DNA from: Lepidostoma basale
Taxonomy: Eukaryota > Arthropoda > Insecta > Trichoptera > Lepidostomatidae
Direction: 5' to 3'
Assembly: GCA_022606425.2 (NCBI GenBank)
Contig: JAHDVF020000938.1
Span: 1 to 64,000, forward strand
Length of the DNA stretch: 64,000 bases
The translations under genes and the position numbers were made by a program. Under the pieces are notes generated by a model. It searched no databases, was not told the DNA's origin, and was given only the letters and a program-made list of their open reading frames with translations. Below, in pieces: positions 41,375 to 51,774 of this stretch (position 1 is its first letter; each line of letters opens with the position of its first letter).

Positions 41375-41607
41375 TTTTTACCATTATTTCAACATTCTTA
41401 AAACACCTTTCATAACGCTGTCACTCGCACTTCATTCACTTCTTACATTTGCATTTGTACAAATATATACAGATTTACTGCACATTCATCTTAGAGATCT
41501 CATTACAGTGGTATTAATTACTTTCATCTTTATTTTACGAGTTCCATTGGTCACCTCCATACATAAGGGTCTGTACAAGTACAACATTATGCACCGCCAT
41601 TATAAGT
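41375..41607 (-). pseudogene. LINE-X fragment
   Basis: Minus strand covers the region from the KGSLRWF equivalent back to TTCATCTTAGAGATCTCATT and ATAAGGGTCTGTACAAGTAC. No 3' tip. Confidence 0.7.
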
Positions 41608-41609
41608 TT

Positions 41610-42235
41610 TACTATATCAGTGCTTGTTTTTGTTAACATTTCGTATAATATACGAAATATACATTTTATGCAAATTATGCATATATGCATATTATGCGTA
41701 ACAAATAATTAATATAAACACATTTTGTATATAAATAAATAAGAAAAAAATATTTTAAACGCCAAAGATAATAGTACCATAAAATAAATATTTACAAAAA
41801 AAAATATGTGTACTCTACGAAATGTATAGACTGCTATAAACAATATAATTTTAAATTAACATTAAAAAATATATTTAAAAAGGGCACACAAGATCATCCA
41901 CATCTGCATTTCAAATACCCATTTCGAAAGCGATAAAAATTACGTTCGAAATATGAAATTCAACGAGGATGCCAGGTGTCAAATTAACAACACAAAATAC
42001 CGTATTCGTCGATCTAATTATTTGAAGAAATATGACACCCCATAAATCTACATTAGCGGCACAATAATATGTTTTTAACATCCGTGAATCCCTTCCTTAT
42101 GCGCTTATCATCAGAGGCGACCGGTGAACTTTTTTTAAATATGTATTTCGCAACACAATAAAAATATAAGCGTAGTTACTCCCCAAAATATAGTACAGGT
42201 ATGGAAAATAAGTCAAAATATTTTTTTATACAATA
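41610..42235. other. No gene seen
   Basis: AT-rich. 41640-41700 has ATGCATAT-rich palindromic runs (TATGCATATATGCATATTATG region). Confidence 0.35.
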
Positions 42236-42239
42236 AATA

Positions 42240-42560
42240 TGACGATGTACGACAGAGTTTCAAATGCTGATATTAGGAAAGAATGTAAGAAAGTATTATG
42301 AATAAAATTATGAAAGGATCACTGCGTTGGTTTGGTCATAAGGAAAGTATGGATGAAGAAAGAATGGTTATGAATGTGTACATTAACGATATGAATAGAG
42401 TACGGTATCGAGGAAGCCCGAGGAAAACATGGCATAACCAAGTCAATCAAATTTTAAAGGCCGGCCTTGTTAGAAGTCGAAAAAATCGACGTGCGTGTAT
42501 GACTCGCTGTATGAATGTGAAGGAAGCTAGAGAGGTGTGTCAGCCTTTATTAATGGCTTA
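42240..42560 (+). pseudogene. LINE-X C-terminus, tip missing
   Basis: MYDRVSNADIRKE, MNKIMKGSLRWFGHKESMDE, RGSPRKTWHNQVNQILKAGL, RSRKNRRACMTRCMNVKEAR, then divergence at VCQ. It faces the minus-strand copy at 42635-42892. Confidence 0.8.
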
Positions 42561-42634
42561 ATTTCAACCTTAGAAATTTTATCTTAAAATTTATACATCA
42601 ACACAACTAACACATGTGAATGGAAAAAAATATA

Positions 42635-42892
42635 ACAACAACAACAACAAACCATCACGCCGTTTCCCCGCGGGGTAGGCAGAGAGAATGGACCGCCACA
42701 CTACTCTATCCTGGCAAACCTCTCTAGCTTCCTCCACCTTCATACAACGAGTCATACACGCACGTCGATTCCTCCGACTTCTAACATGACCAACCTTTAA
42801 AATTAGATTAATTTGGTCATGCCATGTTTTCCTCGGTCTGCCTCGACTTCGTACCCCATTTACATCATTAACGTATACTTTCTTAACCATGA
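42635..42892 (-). pseudogene. LINE-X C-terminus
   Basis: Minus ORF: MVKKVYVNDVNGVRSRGRPR, KTWHDQINLILKVGHVRSRR, VVWRSILSAYPAGKRRDG, ending in (GTT)n rather than (GTTA)n. Open through about 85 codons of homology. Confidence 0.8.
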
Positions 42893-42959
42893 AAAAAATA
42901 TATATTGATAATAATAGTGATAAATACAATAAAATAAGTGTAATTTAATTTATTTCTAT

Positions 42960-43335
42960 TTTTCTTTTTTCTACACTTTGTATAAACAACACTTACATTA
43001 AAAAAATAAATTATATAGACAAACAGTCCTATAGACATTATATAGACAAACAGTCCTTCTTCAGTAAAATTACATATTTATAAAAATATTGTAAAATTGT
43101 TGTTGTTTTTAAATGATCCGACAGAAACTAACAGATAACATCTGTCAGATCATGTAAACAACAACAATTTTATTATATTTTTATAAATATGTATCTTTAC
43201 TGAAGAAGGACTGTTTGTCCGAAACATATCTATGTAATTTTATTTTATTAATATAAGTGTTGTTTATACAAATTATATAAAAAAAGAAAAAGAGAAATAA
43301 AGCATCATAACAACACAAAGTATGGCGAATAAAAA
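42960..43335. mobile_element. HH-B foldback element
   Basis: Left arm 42965-43080: TATAGACAAACAGTCCT is duplicated in tandem (about 43013 and 43040) and GAAAC is lost. Inner arms ACATATTTATAAAAATATTG and inverse. Right motif at 43198-43232. Outer right end CACAAAGTATGGCGAATA. Confidence 0.8.
43198..43232 (+). ncRNA. Hammerhead-like motif, HH-B, consensus core
   Basis: UA, CUGAAGA, A, GGAC-UGUUU-GUCC (4 bp), GAAAC, AUAU, C, UA. CUGANGA and GAAA are fully consensus. Helix I begins with 2 pairs, then a mismatch. Palindrome ACAUAU. Confidence 0.6.
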
Positions 43336-43439
43336 AGAAGTAAATGAATCCGTTCAAATATGAATCGAAAACACAAAGCGAAGGCAAATATACGAGAATT
43401 TTTTCTTGGTTACTTAAAACTGTAATATATTATATTTGA

Positions 43440-43800
43440 TTATTTGTATATTATACATGACATCGTTCTTATACAATGTATTACATTGGCATCGCTTTTA
43501 TATATTACATTGGCATCGTTCATGCCATGGAAATGCGTGATATCATTCAAGCTTCTAAAGCGAGCAACGCCCAAATTCCTTTGCATTCTTTTCACCTCCT
43601 TCACTGCATCATGGACCCTAGACATAGCACCTTCCCGACAGATAAGCCGACCTTTGAGGTCCGCATTGAATACGCGGAGGAAGCGAGATTGAACGCGTAT
43701 AAAGAGAACAAGACATATAAACATTCCAAACAACTGCACCCTAAATTTCGCATAATGGTAGGAAAGAAGTCGGTTTACTGGGGTAGCAGATAATAGAATT
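43440..43800. other. Overlapping open frames, unknown
   Basis: GC-richer unique DNA with 80-105 codon ORFs on both strands; the minus frame (43739-43440) includes GRLICREGAMSRVHDAVKEV and KRMQRNLGVARF. TTACATTGGCATCG is repeated at 43480 and 43506. I do not recognise a product; a host exon or an old repeat are both possible. Confidence 0.3.
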
Positions 43801-44265
43801 CCTCGCGAGATCGATTTCTTTTGAAACCATTCTATTCAGGCTGTAACTCGGAGCCTGGGTGCCTTTAAAACCCGGTATTAAACAGGACAAGAATGATTAT
43901 TGCCTGTAAAGTTTATGTGGAGATCTATAAAAGTAAATAACGCGAAGAGATTTACGATTTTTCTATAAAAAAAAAAGAATTTCAGCCTAGCTTTTACAGA
44001 CATAGTACATATAAAAATGTAGGGATTTTTACTAATCAATTTCAGTCAGGATAGACGATGAAAGGAATCTTTCAAAACGATTCGATTTATTGTATTTTTT
44101 AAATGTTAAACTAAGCGAATTTTTTTGTTTTTAATATCAAATGATTCCTGCACAAGTTACCAAATAATATATGTTTTTTTTAAAGGTTTGATTTTTAAAC
44201 TGGCAACATTATTTCAACGGACTGTTAATTTGACAGTTGGCAGTTGATTTGTAATCAATACTATT
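43800..44265. other. No gene seen
   Basis: Unique, AT-rich to the right. Confidence 0.35.
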
Positions 44266-44269
44266 TGTT

Positions 44270-44580
44270 GTCATTTTACCATAAATTGACTGACGTCAGA
44301 ACAGCGCTGCAAATCGTGCATATTCATTTTAAAAATCATGGTTTGGTTCGCCAAACTTATCGTGCACTACGTCCATTTTACGGTCGACATAATCGTCCAT
44401 CCAAGCATTGTTCGGAAGACCATGGATCGTTTTCGCACCACGTACACTCTAGTGGATAATACGCATCCACAAAGACGAAATTTGTCGAAAATTGGACTTC
44501 ACGGTTGCGCTTCATTCGAGCTAGCCGTGGCGTTCAAATGCCCGAAATCATATTTAAACAATAATGCCACAAAATTATAA
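44270..44580 (+). pseudogene. Transposase N-terminal remnant (HTH, DUF4817-like)
   Basis: Plus strand: IHFKNHGLVRQTYRALRPFY, GRHNRPSKH, then a frameshift and VRKTMDRFRTTYTLVDNTHP. This is the N-terminal helix-turn-helix region of the same insect transposase-like family whose C-terminus sits at 1545-1815. After 44470 a later piece (IGLHGCASFELAVAF) follows, so the middle, including the catalytic part, is deleted. Confidence 0.7.
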
Positions 44581-44710
44581 AATAAAATAACAAAATAAAA
44601 ATTATTTAACAGAAAAAAGCTATTTTTAGATCATGCACATATTGTCTATTTAATTTGTCTTCCACGTATCCACAGTTTTTTTTTTAAATTAGCAGTAATA
44701 AAGCACTTAA
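44575..44710. repeat. Repeat R, copy 2
   Basis: ATAAAATAACAAAATAAAAA, ATGCACATATTGTCTATTTA, CGTATCCACAGTT, as at 36760-36880. Confidence 0.6.
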
Positions 44711-44889
44711 AACAAACTAACACCAGTAAGAACATTAAAAATTTTGAAGAAATTATTCAAATAAATTATTCAAATTGTCTTTGGAACATCTATGTATTTA
44801 GTTTTATTCCACTTCTAGTTTCTACCGGCTTTCGGAGCACAGGGTTAGAAAGATGATAGCAAGATGGTGATTTGGGTCAAAGCTATGTT

Positions 44890-45180
44890 AGTCTTATGAC
44901 CAGTTTATGGCGGTCAACTCTCCTAGAATGATGGTGTCCAGCCATCTCTCCATCTCTTCCGCGGCCTTTTGGTACTCTATTGCTGCTGGGGTTTTCTGGG
45001 GTCTATTGAGACATAGAATTGCTGCACGTGAACAACGGGGGAGAGGTGTTGCCAGAAAGCAAATTTCCTGGATCGATAACATAAAGGACTCGACTGGCTT
45101 AAAATTCGCCAGAGACGCCTACTGTCAAGCGATACTCTACGCCGGAGAGACCTGACATGACACCCAGAGGTGAAGAAGAA
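44890..45180. pseudogene. Two LINE C-termini in opposite orientation
   Basis: Minus 45000-44890: PAAIEYQKAAEEMERWLDTI and a stop soon after. Plus 45030-45180: RGRGVARKQISWIDNIKDST, SLRQR-like to AILYAGET-stop, then (AAG)n at 45172. They belong to different LINE families; the ORFs that span the junction are chimeric artefacts. Confidence 0.7.
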
Positions 45181-45189
45181 GAAGCACGT

Positions 45190-45245
45190 GTATTGGTGTA
45201 TGTGTGTGTATGAGAGCGTGTGTGTATAGTGTGTATGTAAAAAAC
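45190..45245 (+). repeat. GT-rich microsatellite-like stretch
   Basis: GTGTATGTGTGTGTATGAGA and similar. Confidence 0.7.
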
Positions 45246-45249
45246 ATGT

Positions 45250-45570
45250 TTATTTCCATTTTATTTAAAGGGTATCATGTCTTGAAGTGAAAAAGGTGAT
45301 GTGATTATTTTAAGGTCCCCTTAACAATGCAAGCCCCTTTGTCAATTTGTCAGCAATAACCAGCAGCTCCTTAGCGATACCTCCACGCCTTTCGGCCGTC
45401 CTGTTAGTATCACCGTCACGTCCCGTGTATTAGGCGCGCATAAACGAATGCCAGGTGGAATTGGAGCTTTATAAAGGCATTTTACTATCGCGGAACCCCG
45501 AAGGGAACCCCTTCACAACTCGTTAATAGATTAGCTGAAGTTGCTGACATCTAATAGATCCAATTGTACT
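45250..45570. other. Unique GC-richer island
   Basis: Single-copy; CACGCCTTTCGGCCGTCCTG and ATCGCGGAACCCCGAAGGG. No ORF with a motif. Confidence 0.3.
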
Positions 45571-45794
45571 TGATATTAAGAAACCTAAAGTTTTTACTTA
45601 AATATCGTCAATGTATTTCCATATTGACTATTGTAGAAAATATAAATATTTTTTTTTATTTCTTCTACATATATTCGCCATAGCTTTGTGTTGCATTGAA
45701 AAATGATGAACTTAAAAAAAAAAAAAAAATTTCAAAACGGTGGAAGACACAAACATCAGTGGATTTTAACTAAATATACGAGTACATTTAAAAA

Positions 45795-46045
45795 TATGTA
45801 TGTTTTTAATTTCGTGAATTGTGAATATAAAAGTATATTTTCTAGAAGATTTACTATAGTTTTATTATAATTTATATAAATTACATTTTTTTTTTTAATT
45901 TCGTGAATTGTGAATATAAAAGTGTGTTTTCTAGAAGTGTTATCATAATCCATAAATTATAATATTATAAAACTTCCTGAAACAGGCGTTTTCATTATTA
46001 TTAATTAAATATGGAGTTTCACATCATTGTTCAAAAAACAATAAA
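45795..46045. repeat. HH-E arm with tandem duplication, period about 92 bp
   Basis: TTTAATTTCGTGAATTGTGA ... TTTTCTAGAAG occurs at about 45805 and 45897. The segment ends in the inverse HH-E flank (CAGGCGTTTTCATTAT, TATGGAGTTTCACATCATTG). No core. Confidence 0.6.
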
Positions 46046-46239
46046 TAACATAACCTAGGTTACATGTATAGTATTACTTTAAAATTATCTGTTTACATGA
46101 TAACATTTTCTAACACTGTTTTCATCACATTTACTAATTTTTAAAAAGTATTCTACACTTAAGTCGACCTTTTTATGTTATTTCAGAAATAATTTGTATT
46201 TTGTATATGTTTATTGTTATTTAAAAGGGGTTCGCTCAA

Positions 46240-46640
46240 TTAAAATGTTCATGTTCTCTGAATCATCGCGTTTGACGTTGATCTGAGATACCCGCATTGG
46301 AATTGACGCGATTTGAATTTCAAAAACGGTGTACGTAATTTATTATTATAATTGCGCATCCCACCGCTTGTGCACTGGCTGGATGTCACTGGAGGCAGCC
46401 GTGCGGATTGATTAGCCCTGCCCGCCCCACTCCCCGCCCGTCAAGTGCGGCGGTGCACCCGCCCCGCGGACGGCAGCAGAATACAGATTAGAAAGGATTG
46501 CTCCCGTATATATACCCATCAGACCAGACCCATCTTTTGGGGGAACTGGCGTAATAGACATTTCGAACCATGTTCTGCTGATTTTCTTTAAGTAGTTGTA
46601 TTGCAGCGAAATCCAGATATCCGTTGTTATGATCGGGCCA
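46240..46640. other. Unique GC-rich island
   Basis: 46370-46470 is strongly GC-rich (CCCGCCCCACTCCCCGCCCG). Minus ORF 46657-46412 lacks motifs. Candidate regulatory or exonic host DNA. Confidence 0.3.
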
Positions 46641-46647
46641 TCAATAT

Positions 46648-46710
46648 AAATTGGCAACAGCTATGACTGGCACACCGATGGCCCCGGGTTTGATTCCCGG
46701 CGATAGTAGT
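46648..46710 (+). mobile_element. SINE-1 head fragment
   Basis: CAGCTATGACTGGCACACCG, GGGTTTGATTCCCGGCGATA. Followed by an HH-E flank (TTTCTTGAACAATGATGTAA). Confidence 0.7.
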
Positions 46711-46761
46711 ATGTCATGTTTCTTGAACAATGATGTAAAACTCCATATTAAATCAAAATTT

Positions 46762-47440
46762 ATTCTTCTTCTTTTAATAGATCTGACGGTCTGTGACACA
46801 AGAATCATGTCTCGTCGGATGTTGAGGTCCAGCTGTCCTTTCATCTCTTAGACCGGCGGTGTCCGGAAGATATTTCATAAGCTGCTGTATATGCAAGTCT
46901 GTCACAATCCATTCGGGTTACATGGTCCCTCCAGTATCTTCTTCTAGATCTACTCCACTGAACGATATCCTCTATTTCGCAAGTTTTTCTTATGTCTACT
47001 TTGCGGCCAAGAACCCGGAAAGTTTTTCCATTAATTGATCTTAGGACGTTCATCTCCGATGTTATTAGTAGACACTTAGTTCGCACAGTATCGGCCCGCG
47101 TTTCTGCAGCATACGTCGTGATAGGTGCTTATGTGCTTGTTCTTCCAGACCAGATTCTTCATACATCCTGACACGGCAAAGGTTTTACTGACTTGTTCTC
47201 GTACTTCGGTATAGAGGTCATTATGGCTGCAGATATCCCAAATATCTGAAACTCATTACTTGCTCTACAGGTATATCATCAACAGTCAGTTTACATCTTG
47301 TACATTGCCTAGATATACATATGGTAGAGAGACTTCTTGGTTTTTTGACTAATATAGCCATATTTAGCCATTGTGATACTGTATGGTATTTGTACAAAAT
47401 TCTTTGCAAGTCATCTTCAGACTCAGCTATTAATTAAGCT
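46762..47440 (-). pseudogene. LINE reverse transcriptase C-terminal third, AAG-tailed
   Basis: Minus from 47440: SESEDDLQRILYKYHTVSQW, CKLTVDDIPVEQVMSFRYLG, then with a break TKCLLITSEMNVLRSINGK, KTCEIEDIVQWSRSRRRYWR, DHVTRMDCDRLAY, ending at (TTC)n 46762-46774. Similar family to 56638-57279. Several frameshifts. Confidence 0.8.
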
Positions 47441-47444
47441 TAGA

Positions 47445-48110
47445 AAACGATGCTCTCTGCGAAAATCTGATTTGTGTGAGATCACGCCCGTTTTAAGATC
47501 GTGATATTTCTATAAAGATAATCTGACGTCAAGGCCGCTCTTCTCAGCCGAGATGTTTGACGATGTTGACTGAAGTACCGAAGATTGACCTCGACCTTCT
47601 TTGGAGGGTCCGATTTTCTGCGGGATACCCGCTTGTACAGCGCGGGCCAAAACTGAAAGCCGTGCGTCCCTCGTCTTAATTAATCGCCCTTAACATATGA
47701 ACGTACGTAAATCGCACACTTTGACTGTACCTTTCTGCACTGTCCCGTATCACGTACGCGCTTGAGAAAAAGCAACGCACCTTAAATCTACAAACCGTTT
47801 GAGATACGTTTGTGTGCCAACAACATTCGAGTACAAGTCTTCACAAGTATGATATTTTTACAAGGAGCGGGCGAAGTATGCAGTCGAGTCTCTGACGTTT
47901 CGTAATTTAAAAAATGTAATTTAATATATAATGAAATTTAATTAACAAAAAAACTGTTTTTTGCATGTTACTCGGAAAGTTACCTGAAGGTGGGGTGGTT
48001 AATACAAATGAAAACGACTGTTTTCCAATTTTATTTTTATTTATTAATTTGGAATAGCTCTTTATATCAACAAAGCCCGAGCCAAATCGCTGTAAAGGGT
48101 ATGGTTTAAA
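47445..48110. other. Unique sequence, partly GC-richer
   Basis: 47500-47900 is GC-richer and single-copy; no ORF with a motif. 48000-48040 has an HH-E-like flank. Confidence 0.3.
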
Positions 48111-48114
48111 TTGA

Positions 48115-48205
48115 TTCTAATGACATGTGATATGTATCTAATCGATCGACATTTTATTGTCACGTTAATACTACACCAGAGACCATAGTGAAAATCATAC
48201 TGTCA
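48115..48205 (-). mobile_element. SINE-1 body fragment
   Basis: ATGACATGTGATATGTATCT, CATTTTATTGTCACGTTAAT, CACCAGAGACCATAG. Confidence 0.65.
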
Positions 48206-48596
48206 TCTAATTAATCCACTGAAAATAAAATATGTTATTGTATATATTATTATTATATGGCTCATGGTTCAGCCTGTTTCAGGAAGCTATTAAGGACTCG
48301 ATCCCTTTTTTCATATTATGTGTCCGATTTGAGGCAGTGCGGTGCATTTTCATTAGTCACGTTGCCTTCGGTCCATTTTAATTCAAATCGAACAGGAGCC
48401 CTGAATATTAACAATGACTTCAAAAGGCGCACATTCAACAGAGGGTTATATAAAATTTATATCATTCAGACACATATTCGAGACATATGTATCTGTATTA
48501 TAAAGGAAGTATATTTTGCACATATTTAAATTACTCAAAAATAAGATAAATGAGTATAATATATAAATATTTTTTCATATTAGTAAAAGCACGTTT

Positions 48597-48765
48597 AGAA
48601 GACAAATACTCTTGACATTAGAGAGTATCTTGTCTTCCTAAAGTAGAACTATTTCTAATGCGTTCTGGTATTACGTATACATATTATTTTACCTGTTAAA
48701 CACATGCCTTAATTCTGTTTGTTATGTTTGTTGATAAAATAAACTGATTTGATTTGATTTTTCAG
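48597..48765 (+). pseudogene. LINE-W 3' UTR and tail
   Basis: AGTATCTTGTCTTCCTAAAG, ATGCGTTCTGGTATTACG, AATAAACTGATTTGATTTGA. No coding part left. Confidence 0.7.
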
Positions 48766-48869
48766 TTTTAATCTTATTGATTGGTTTGCAGCAAGGCATC
48801 TTTGCTGGTTTTTTGGAATGCCACATTTTGCCCATTATTGTGGTAGTCTCCCTGTGCTTCCACATGTTT

Positions 48870-49070
48870 ATATACAACAGGTTATTTTACTTCATACAAC
48901 TAAAGCTACTGATTAACATGACATGTGATAGGTAGCTAGTCTATCGCCATTTTATTATCACGCGAATTCTACCAGATTAAAAAACGTGTTTTTTTCACAC
49001 TGTCATCAGCGCGGAACCTTCGGTGTGGCAGTTACAGCTGTTCCCTCTCTGCCACGTGGACCGTCGTTAG
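48870..49070 (-). mobile_element. SINE-1 copy
   Basis: TATACAACAGGTTATTTTAC (tail), GACATGTGATAGGTAGCTAG, GGAACCTTCGGTGTGGCAGT, TGCCACGTGGACC (head). Confidence 0.75.
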
Positions 49071-49084
49071 TTTAGCCGAGTTGA

Positions 49085-49180
49085 ATCTTCTTCTTCTTCG
49101 ATGGCCCTACAGCCCATATCGAGCCTTAGCCTCCAGTATTCTTCGCCTCCAACTCCTCCTGTCCTCCGCTTCGACCCTCC
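49085..49180 (-). pseudogene. LINE 3' tip, AAG-tailed, other family
   Basis: (CTT)n then GATGGCCCTACAGCCCATAT and GCCTCCAACTCCTCCTGTCC. Minus: RRTGGVGGEEYWRLRLDMGC. This tip is widespread in insect LINEs. Confidence 0.6.
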
Positions 49181-49242
49181 AATTCAAGTTTAATATACTG
49201 ATAAAATATCTGCGTCTGACTTTTTTTTAATCACTATCAAAT

Positions 49243-49365
49243 CGTTTTTCTGGGGGCATTGGTAGAATGGATAGACTGCCATACTGCTCTATTGCTCTAT
49301 TCTGGCATATCTTTTGGAATTCCTCTTTTCATACATCATGATATGCACGCTCCTAGATTTAATCA
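49243..49365 (-). pseudogene. LINE-X fragment, diverged
   Basis: GAATGGATAGACTGCCATAC, TCTTTTCATACATCATGATA, TGCACGCTCCTAGATT. Confidence 0.55.
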
Positions 49366-49369
49366 AATT

Positions 49370-50265
49370 ATAACAAAACCAGCATTTAATAATTTATTTC
49401 TTTGGCCGTTTGGCATATGTACTATTTAAATCCGAGTTGATGGCTTATTCCTTGTTTAAACAGCTTTAGTGTAAAACGTTTTACGCAAATACCTTTTGAA
49501 AAAAAATGAATTTATTATTTGGTATACCGCCAAACCAAAACATTATGAATACTTCATGTAGGGATATAACGGATACTTTTATTCTTACCCTAAAAATGAG
49601 TAGAAAAAGACTGTATTTGTAGTAAAAATGAGATCTGGGATCTCTGAGGTTATTGTGTACACGGAAGATATATAGCAGCTAACGGATGCACCCCTTTTGG
49701 GAAATCACCAACATTCTTACGTCCCCACATCCCTCGGGAAGGATGATTTATGCCGCAGGACCGGGAAGATATTTTACAAGAATTGACATCCCTATTCGCC
49801 AGTGAGATATTGTGTCGTCGCGACTGAAAAATTTGCAAATTTTAACACTGGTACGAGTACACCTACCTTGCGAATTTGTCTACGCGTCTCGAATTTACCT
49901 ATGAATTTGTCTTATCGTATTTTGTTTCTATTCAGAATCCTAAGCCATCCAAAGATTATCCAAAGATTATTCTACTTTACTTTCTAACCCATCGTGAAAA
50001 TCAGATGCAGCGTTCACATTTAGATTTAAAACACATCTTAATGCGCCCTTGAGGTGATAACATAACAAAAACGGCGCTTTAAAAGTTAGCATATTATTAA
50101 TATTATTATTATTATTACTATCCATTTTTATATTTGCATATTCATAAATCTAAAAGAATAAGTGTTTTTTTTTTCATTTAAAAATATTAATAATATAGGC
50201 AACACAATTATTTTATCTTTAGATGTTTTTTATAGTAGAAATATAGTTCATTTTCTTATTAGCCG
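49370..50265. other. No gene seen
   Basis: AT-rich with a GC-richer unique part at 49640-49900; short ORFs there have no motif. Confidence 0.3.
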
Positions 50266-50269
50266 ATCA

Positions 50270-50480
50270 ATTAAGTAGAATTTATTGTATTTTGAACAAT
50301 GATGTAAAACTCTATATTAAATAATTAATATGAATGAAAACGTTTGTTTTCTAGAAGATTAATTATAATTTGTGGAAATAATATGTTTCGCCTTTCTAAA
50401 GCATCATCAAATGCCTAAGAATGGCGAAACATGTCAGTCACAAAAATTATAATAATACTTTATTATTGCCATAAATTACA
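50270..50480. mobile_element. HH-E foldback element, compact
   Basis: Left flank GAACAATGATGTAAAACTCT and GAATGAAAACGTTTG; arms meet at 50405-50410 with almost no loop. Left motif 50378-50412 minus, right motif 50405-50435 plus (GCC-UAAGAAU-GGC, GAAAC, AUGUC; box damaged). Confidence 0.8.
50378..50412 (-). ncRNA. Hammerhead-like motif, HH-E, best box
   Basis: AU, UUGAUGA, extra U, GCUUU-AGA-AAGGC (5 pairs, one G-U), GAAAC, AUAU, U, AU. The only core deviation is C3 to U. It pairs UUU with AAG/AAA where other copies use CUU with AGG, a compensating change in helix II. Confidence 0.6.
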
Positions 50481-50596
50481 ATGACAATTAATTTTATTGT
50501 ATTATAAGTTACATAATTTTTCTAACAACGATGTAATACTCCGTATGCAAGATTTAACTATTGTCAATCAATAAATATAAATAGGAGAACGTCTGT

Positions 50597-50910
50597 GTTT
50601 CTTCTTCTTCAAGTGCCCTGTCGGGTCCCCCCAACGTTGGCGATCACCTCGGCGAACCTGTCCCAGTTCTGCGCGCCGCTCGGAACAGTTCCTCCACACT
50701 TCAGATGCCGGTCCACTCGCTCACGTTTTGCAGCCAGGACATTTGTCTCCTACCGGGCCCTCGGCGTCTCTCGATTTTCCCCTCCAATATCAGTTGGAGA
50801 AGGTGCTACCTTTCCCCACGCAGTATATGACCCGGATGTGAATTTTTCTGAACCTTGATAGTCGATAACAGTTCCATGTCAACTATAGCTCGCCTCAGGA
50901 CTTCGGTCTG
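50597..50910 (-). pseudogene. LINE-Y 3' end, uninterrupted
   Basis: TGCCCTGTCGGGTCCCCCCA to TTGATAGTCGATAACAG. Shows the site that the SINE entered in the copy at 8703-9610. Confidence 0.8.
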
Positions 50911-50992
50911 TGTTTAAGAGGGGTTTATCTCAGTGACATGTTTCCCCTTAACAAGACACTAGATAATAAGGCTTTAATCGTAAGAAAGTAGT

Positions 50993-51116
50993 TATCTTTA
51001 TGTTTAAAAAAATCTAAAAATAGTATTGTATACCATAAATTCAATATAACATATCTTTATGTTTAAAAAAATCTAAAATAGTATTGTATACCATAAATTC
51101 AATATAACATATCTTT
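50993..51116. repeat. Tandem duplication, period 58-59 bp
   Basis: TATCTTTATGTTTAAAAAAA ... CAATATAACA occurs twice (50993-51051, 51052-51109) with one A difference, then a third start TATCTTTC. Confidence 0.85.
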
Positions 51117-51299
51117 CTTTAACTACTTAGTTTTTAAACATTTAGAAGATTTTGTTAATTCGATATCGAAGTTCCGTGAACATTACTTTCAAATAATTAA
51201 ACTATCTTTACAATACTACGAAACTACAGATTTAACTACCGAGTCAATCAATTAAACTTTTGCACTATGGAAATTTTATAATACACCAAGTCAAAATAT

Positions 51300-51715
51300 A
51301 TCCAGAAATACTAAAATACACATTTATAACACCATCGTCAGTGCTGACATATGGTTCTGAGTCATGGAAACTGAATCTTAAAGAAAAACAAAAAATCTAC
51401 TAGTTTGAGAATAGGATCCACTGAGTGATTCTGGGACCCAGATGTAGTGATGTAGCGGGGTCTTGGAGGCTTCGAAACAATTAAGAGATTAGTTCAATGA
51501 CCCAGCAGCCTCTTGTAATGAGCACTTTGAGAACTGGTCACCTTGTATGGATTGTCCACGTATGCTGAGCCGGAGAGACCAGAGCCATCAATTCCAAGAT
51601 TGACCGGAGTAAGACCTCTCGGAAGGCCTAAACAGCGCCTAATGGATAATATTCTGGCTGATCTAGCTAGGTTGGGCGAAATGGACTGCAGGGAACAATA
51701 GGCGCAGGAAGCTTA
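51300..51715 (+). pseudogene. LINE C-terminal fragment, other family
   Basis: Plus, broken frame: IYNTIVSALTYGSESWK-like (51325-51370), then FENRIHWVILGPRC, LVMSTLRTGHLVWIVHVC, AGETRAINSKIDRSKTSRKA. Typical order of a LINE end: the Y.TI..P.L.YGSE block, then W.LGP, then a L.W.GHV..-like block. Confidence 0.65.
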
Positions 51716-51774
51716 GTTTAATTAATTATCAAGGATGTTAAAACTCAAGAGTTGTACCGCTATTTGAAGAAATT

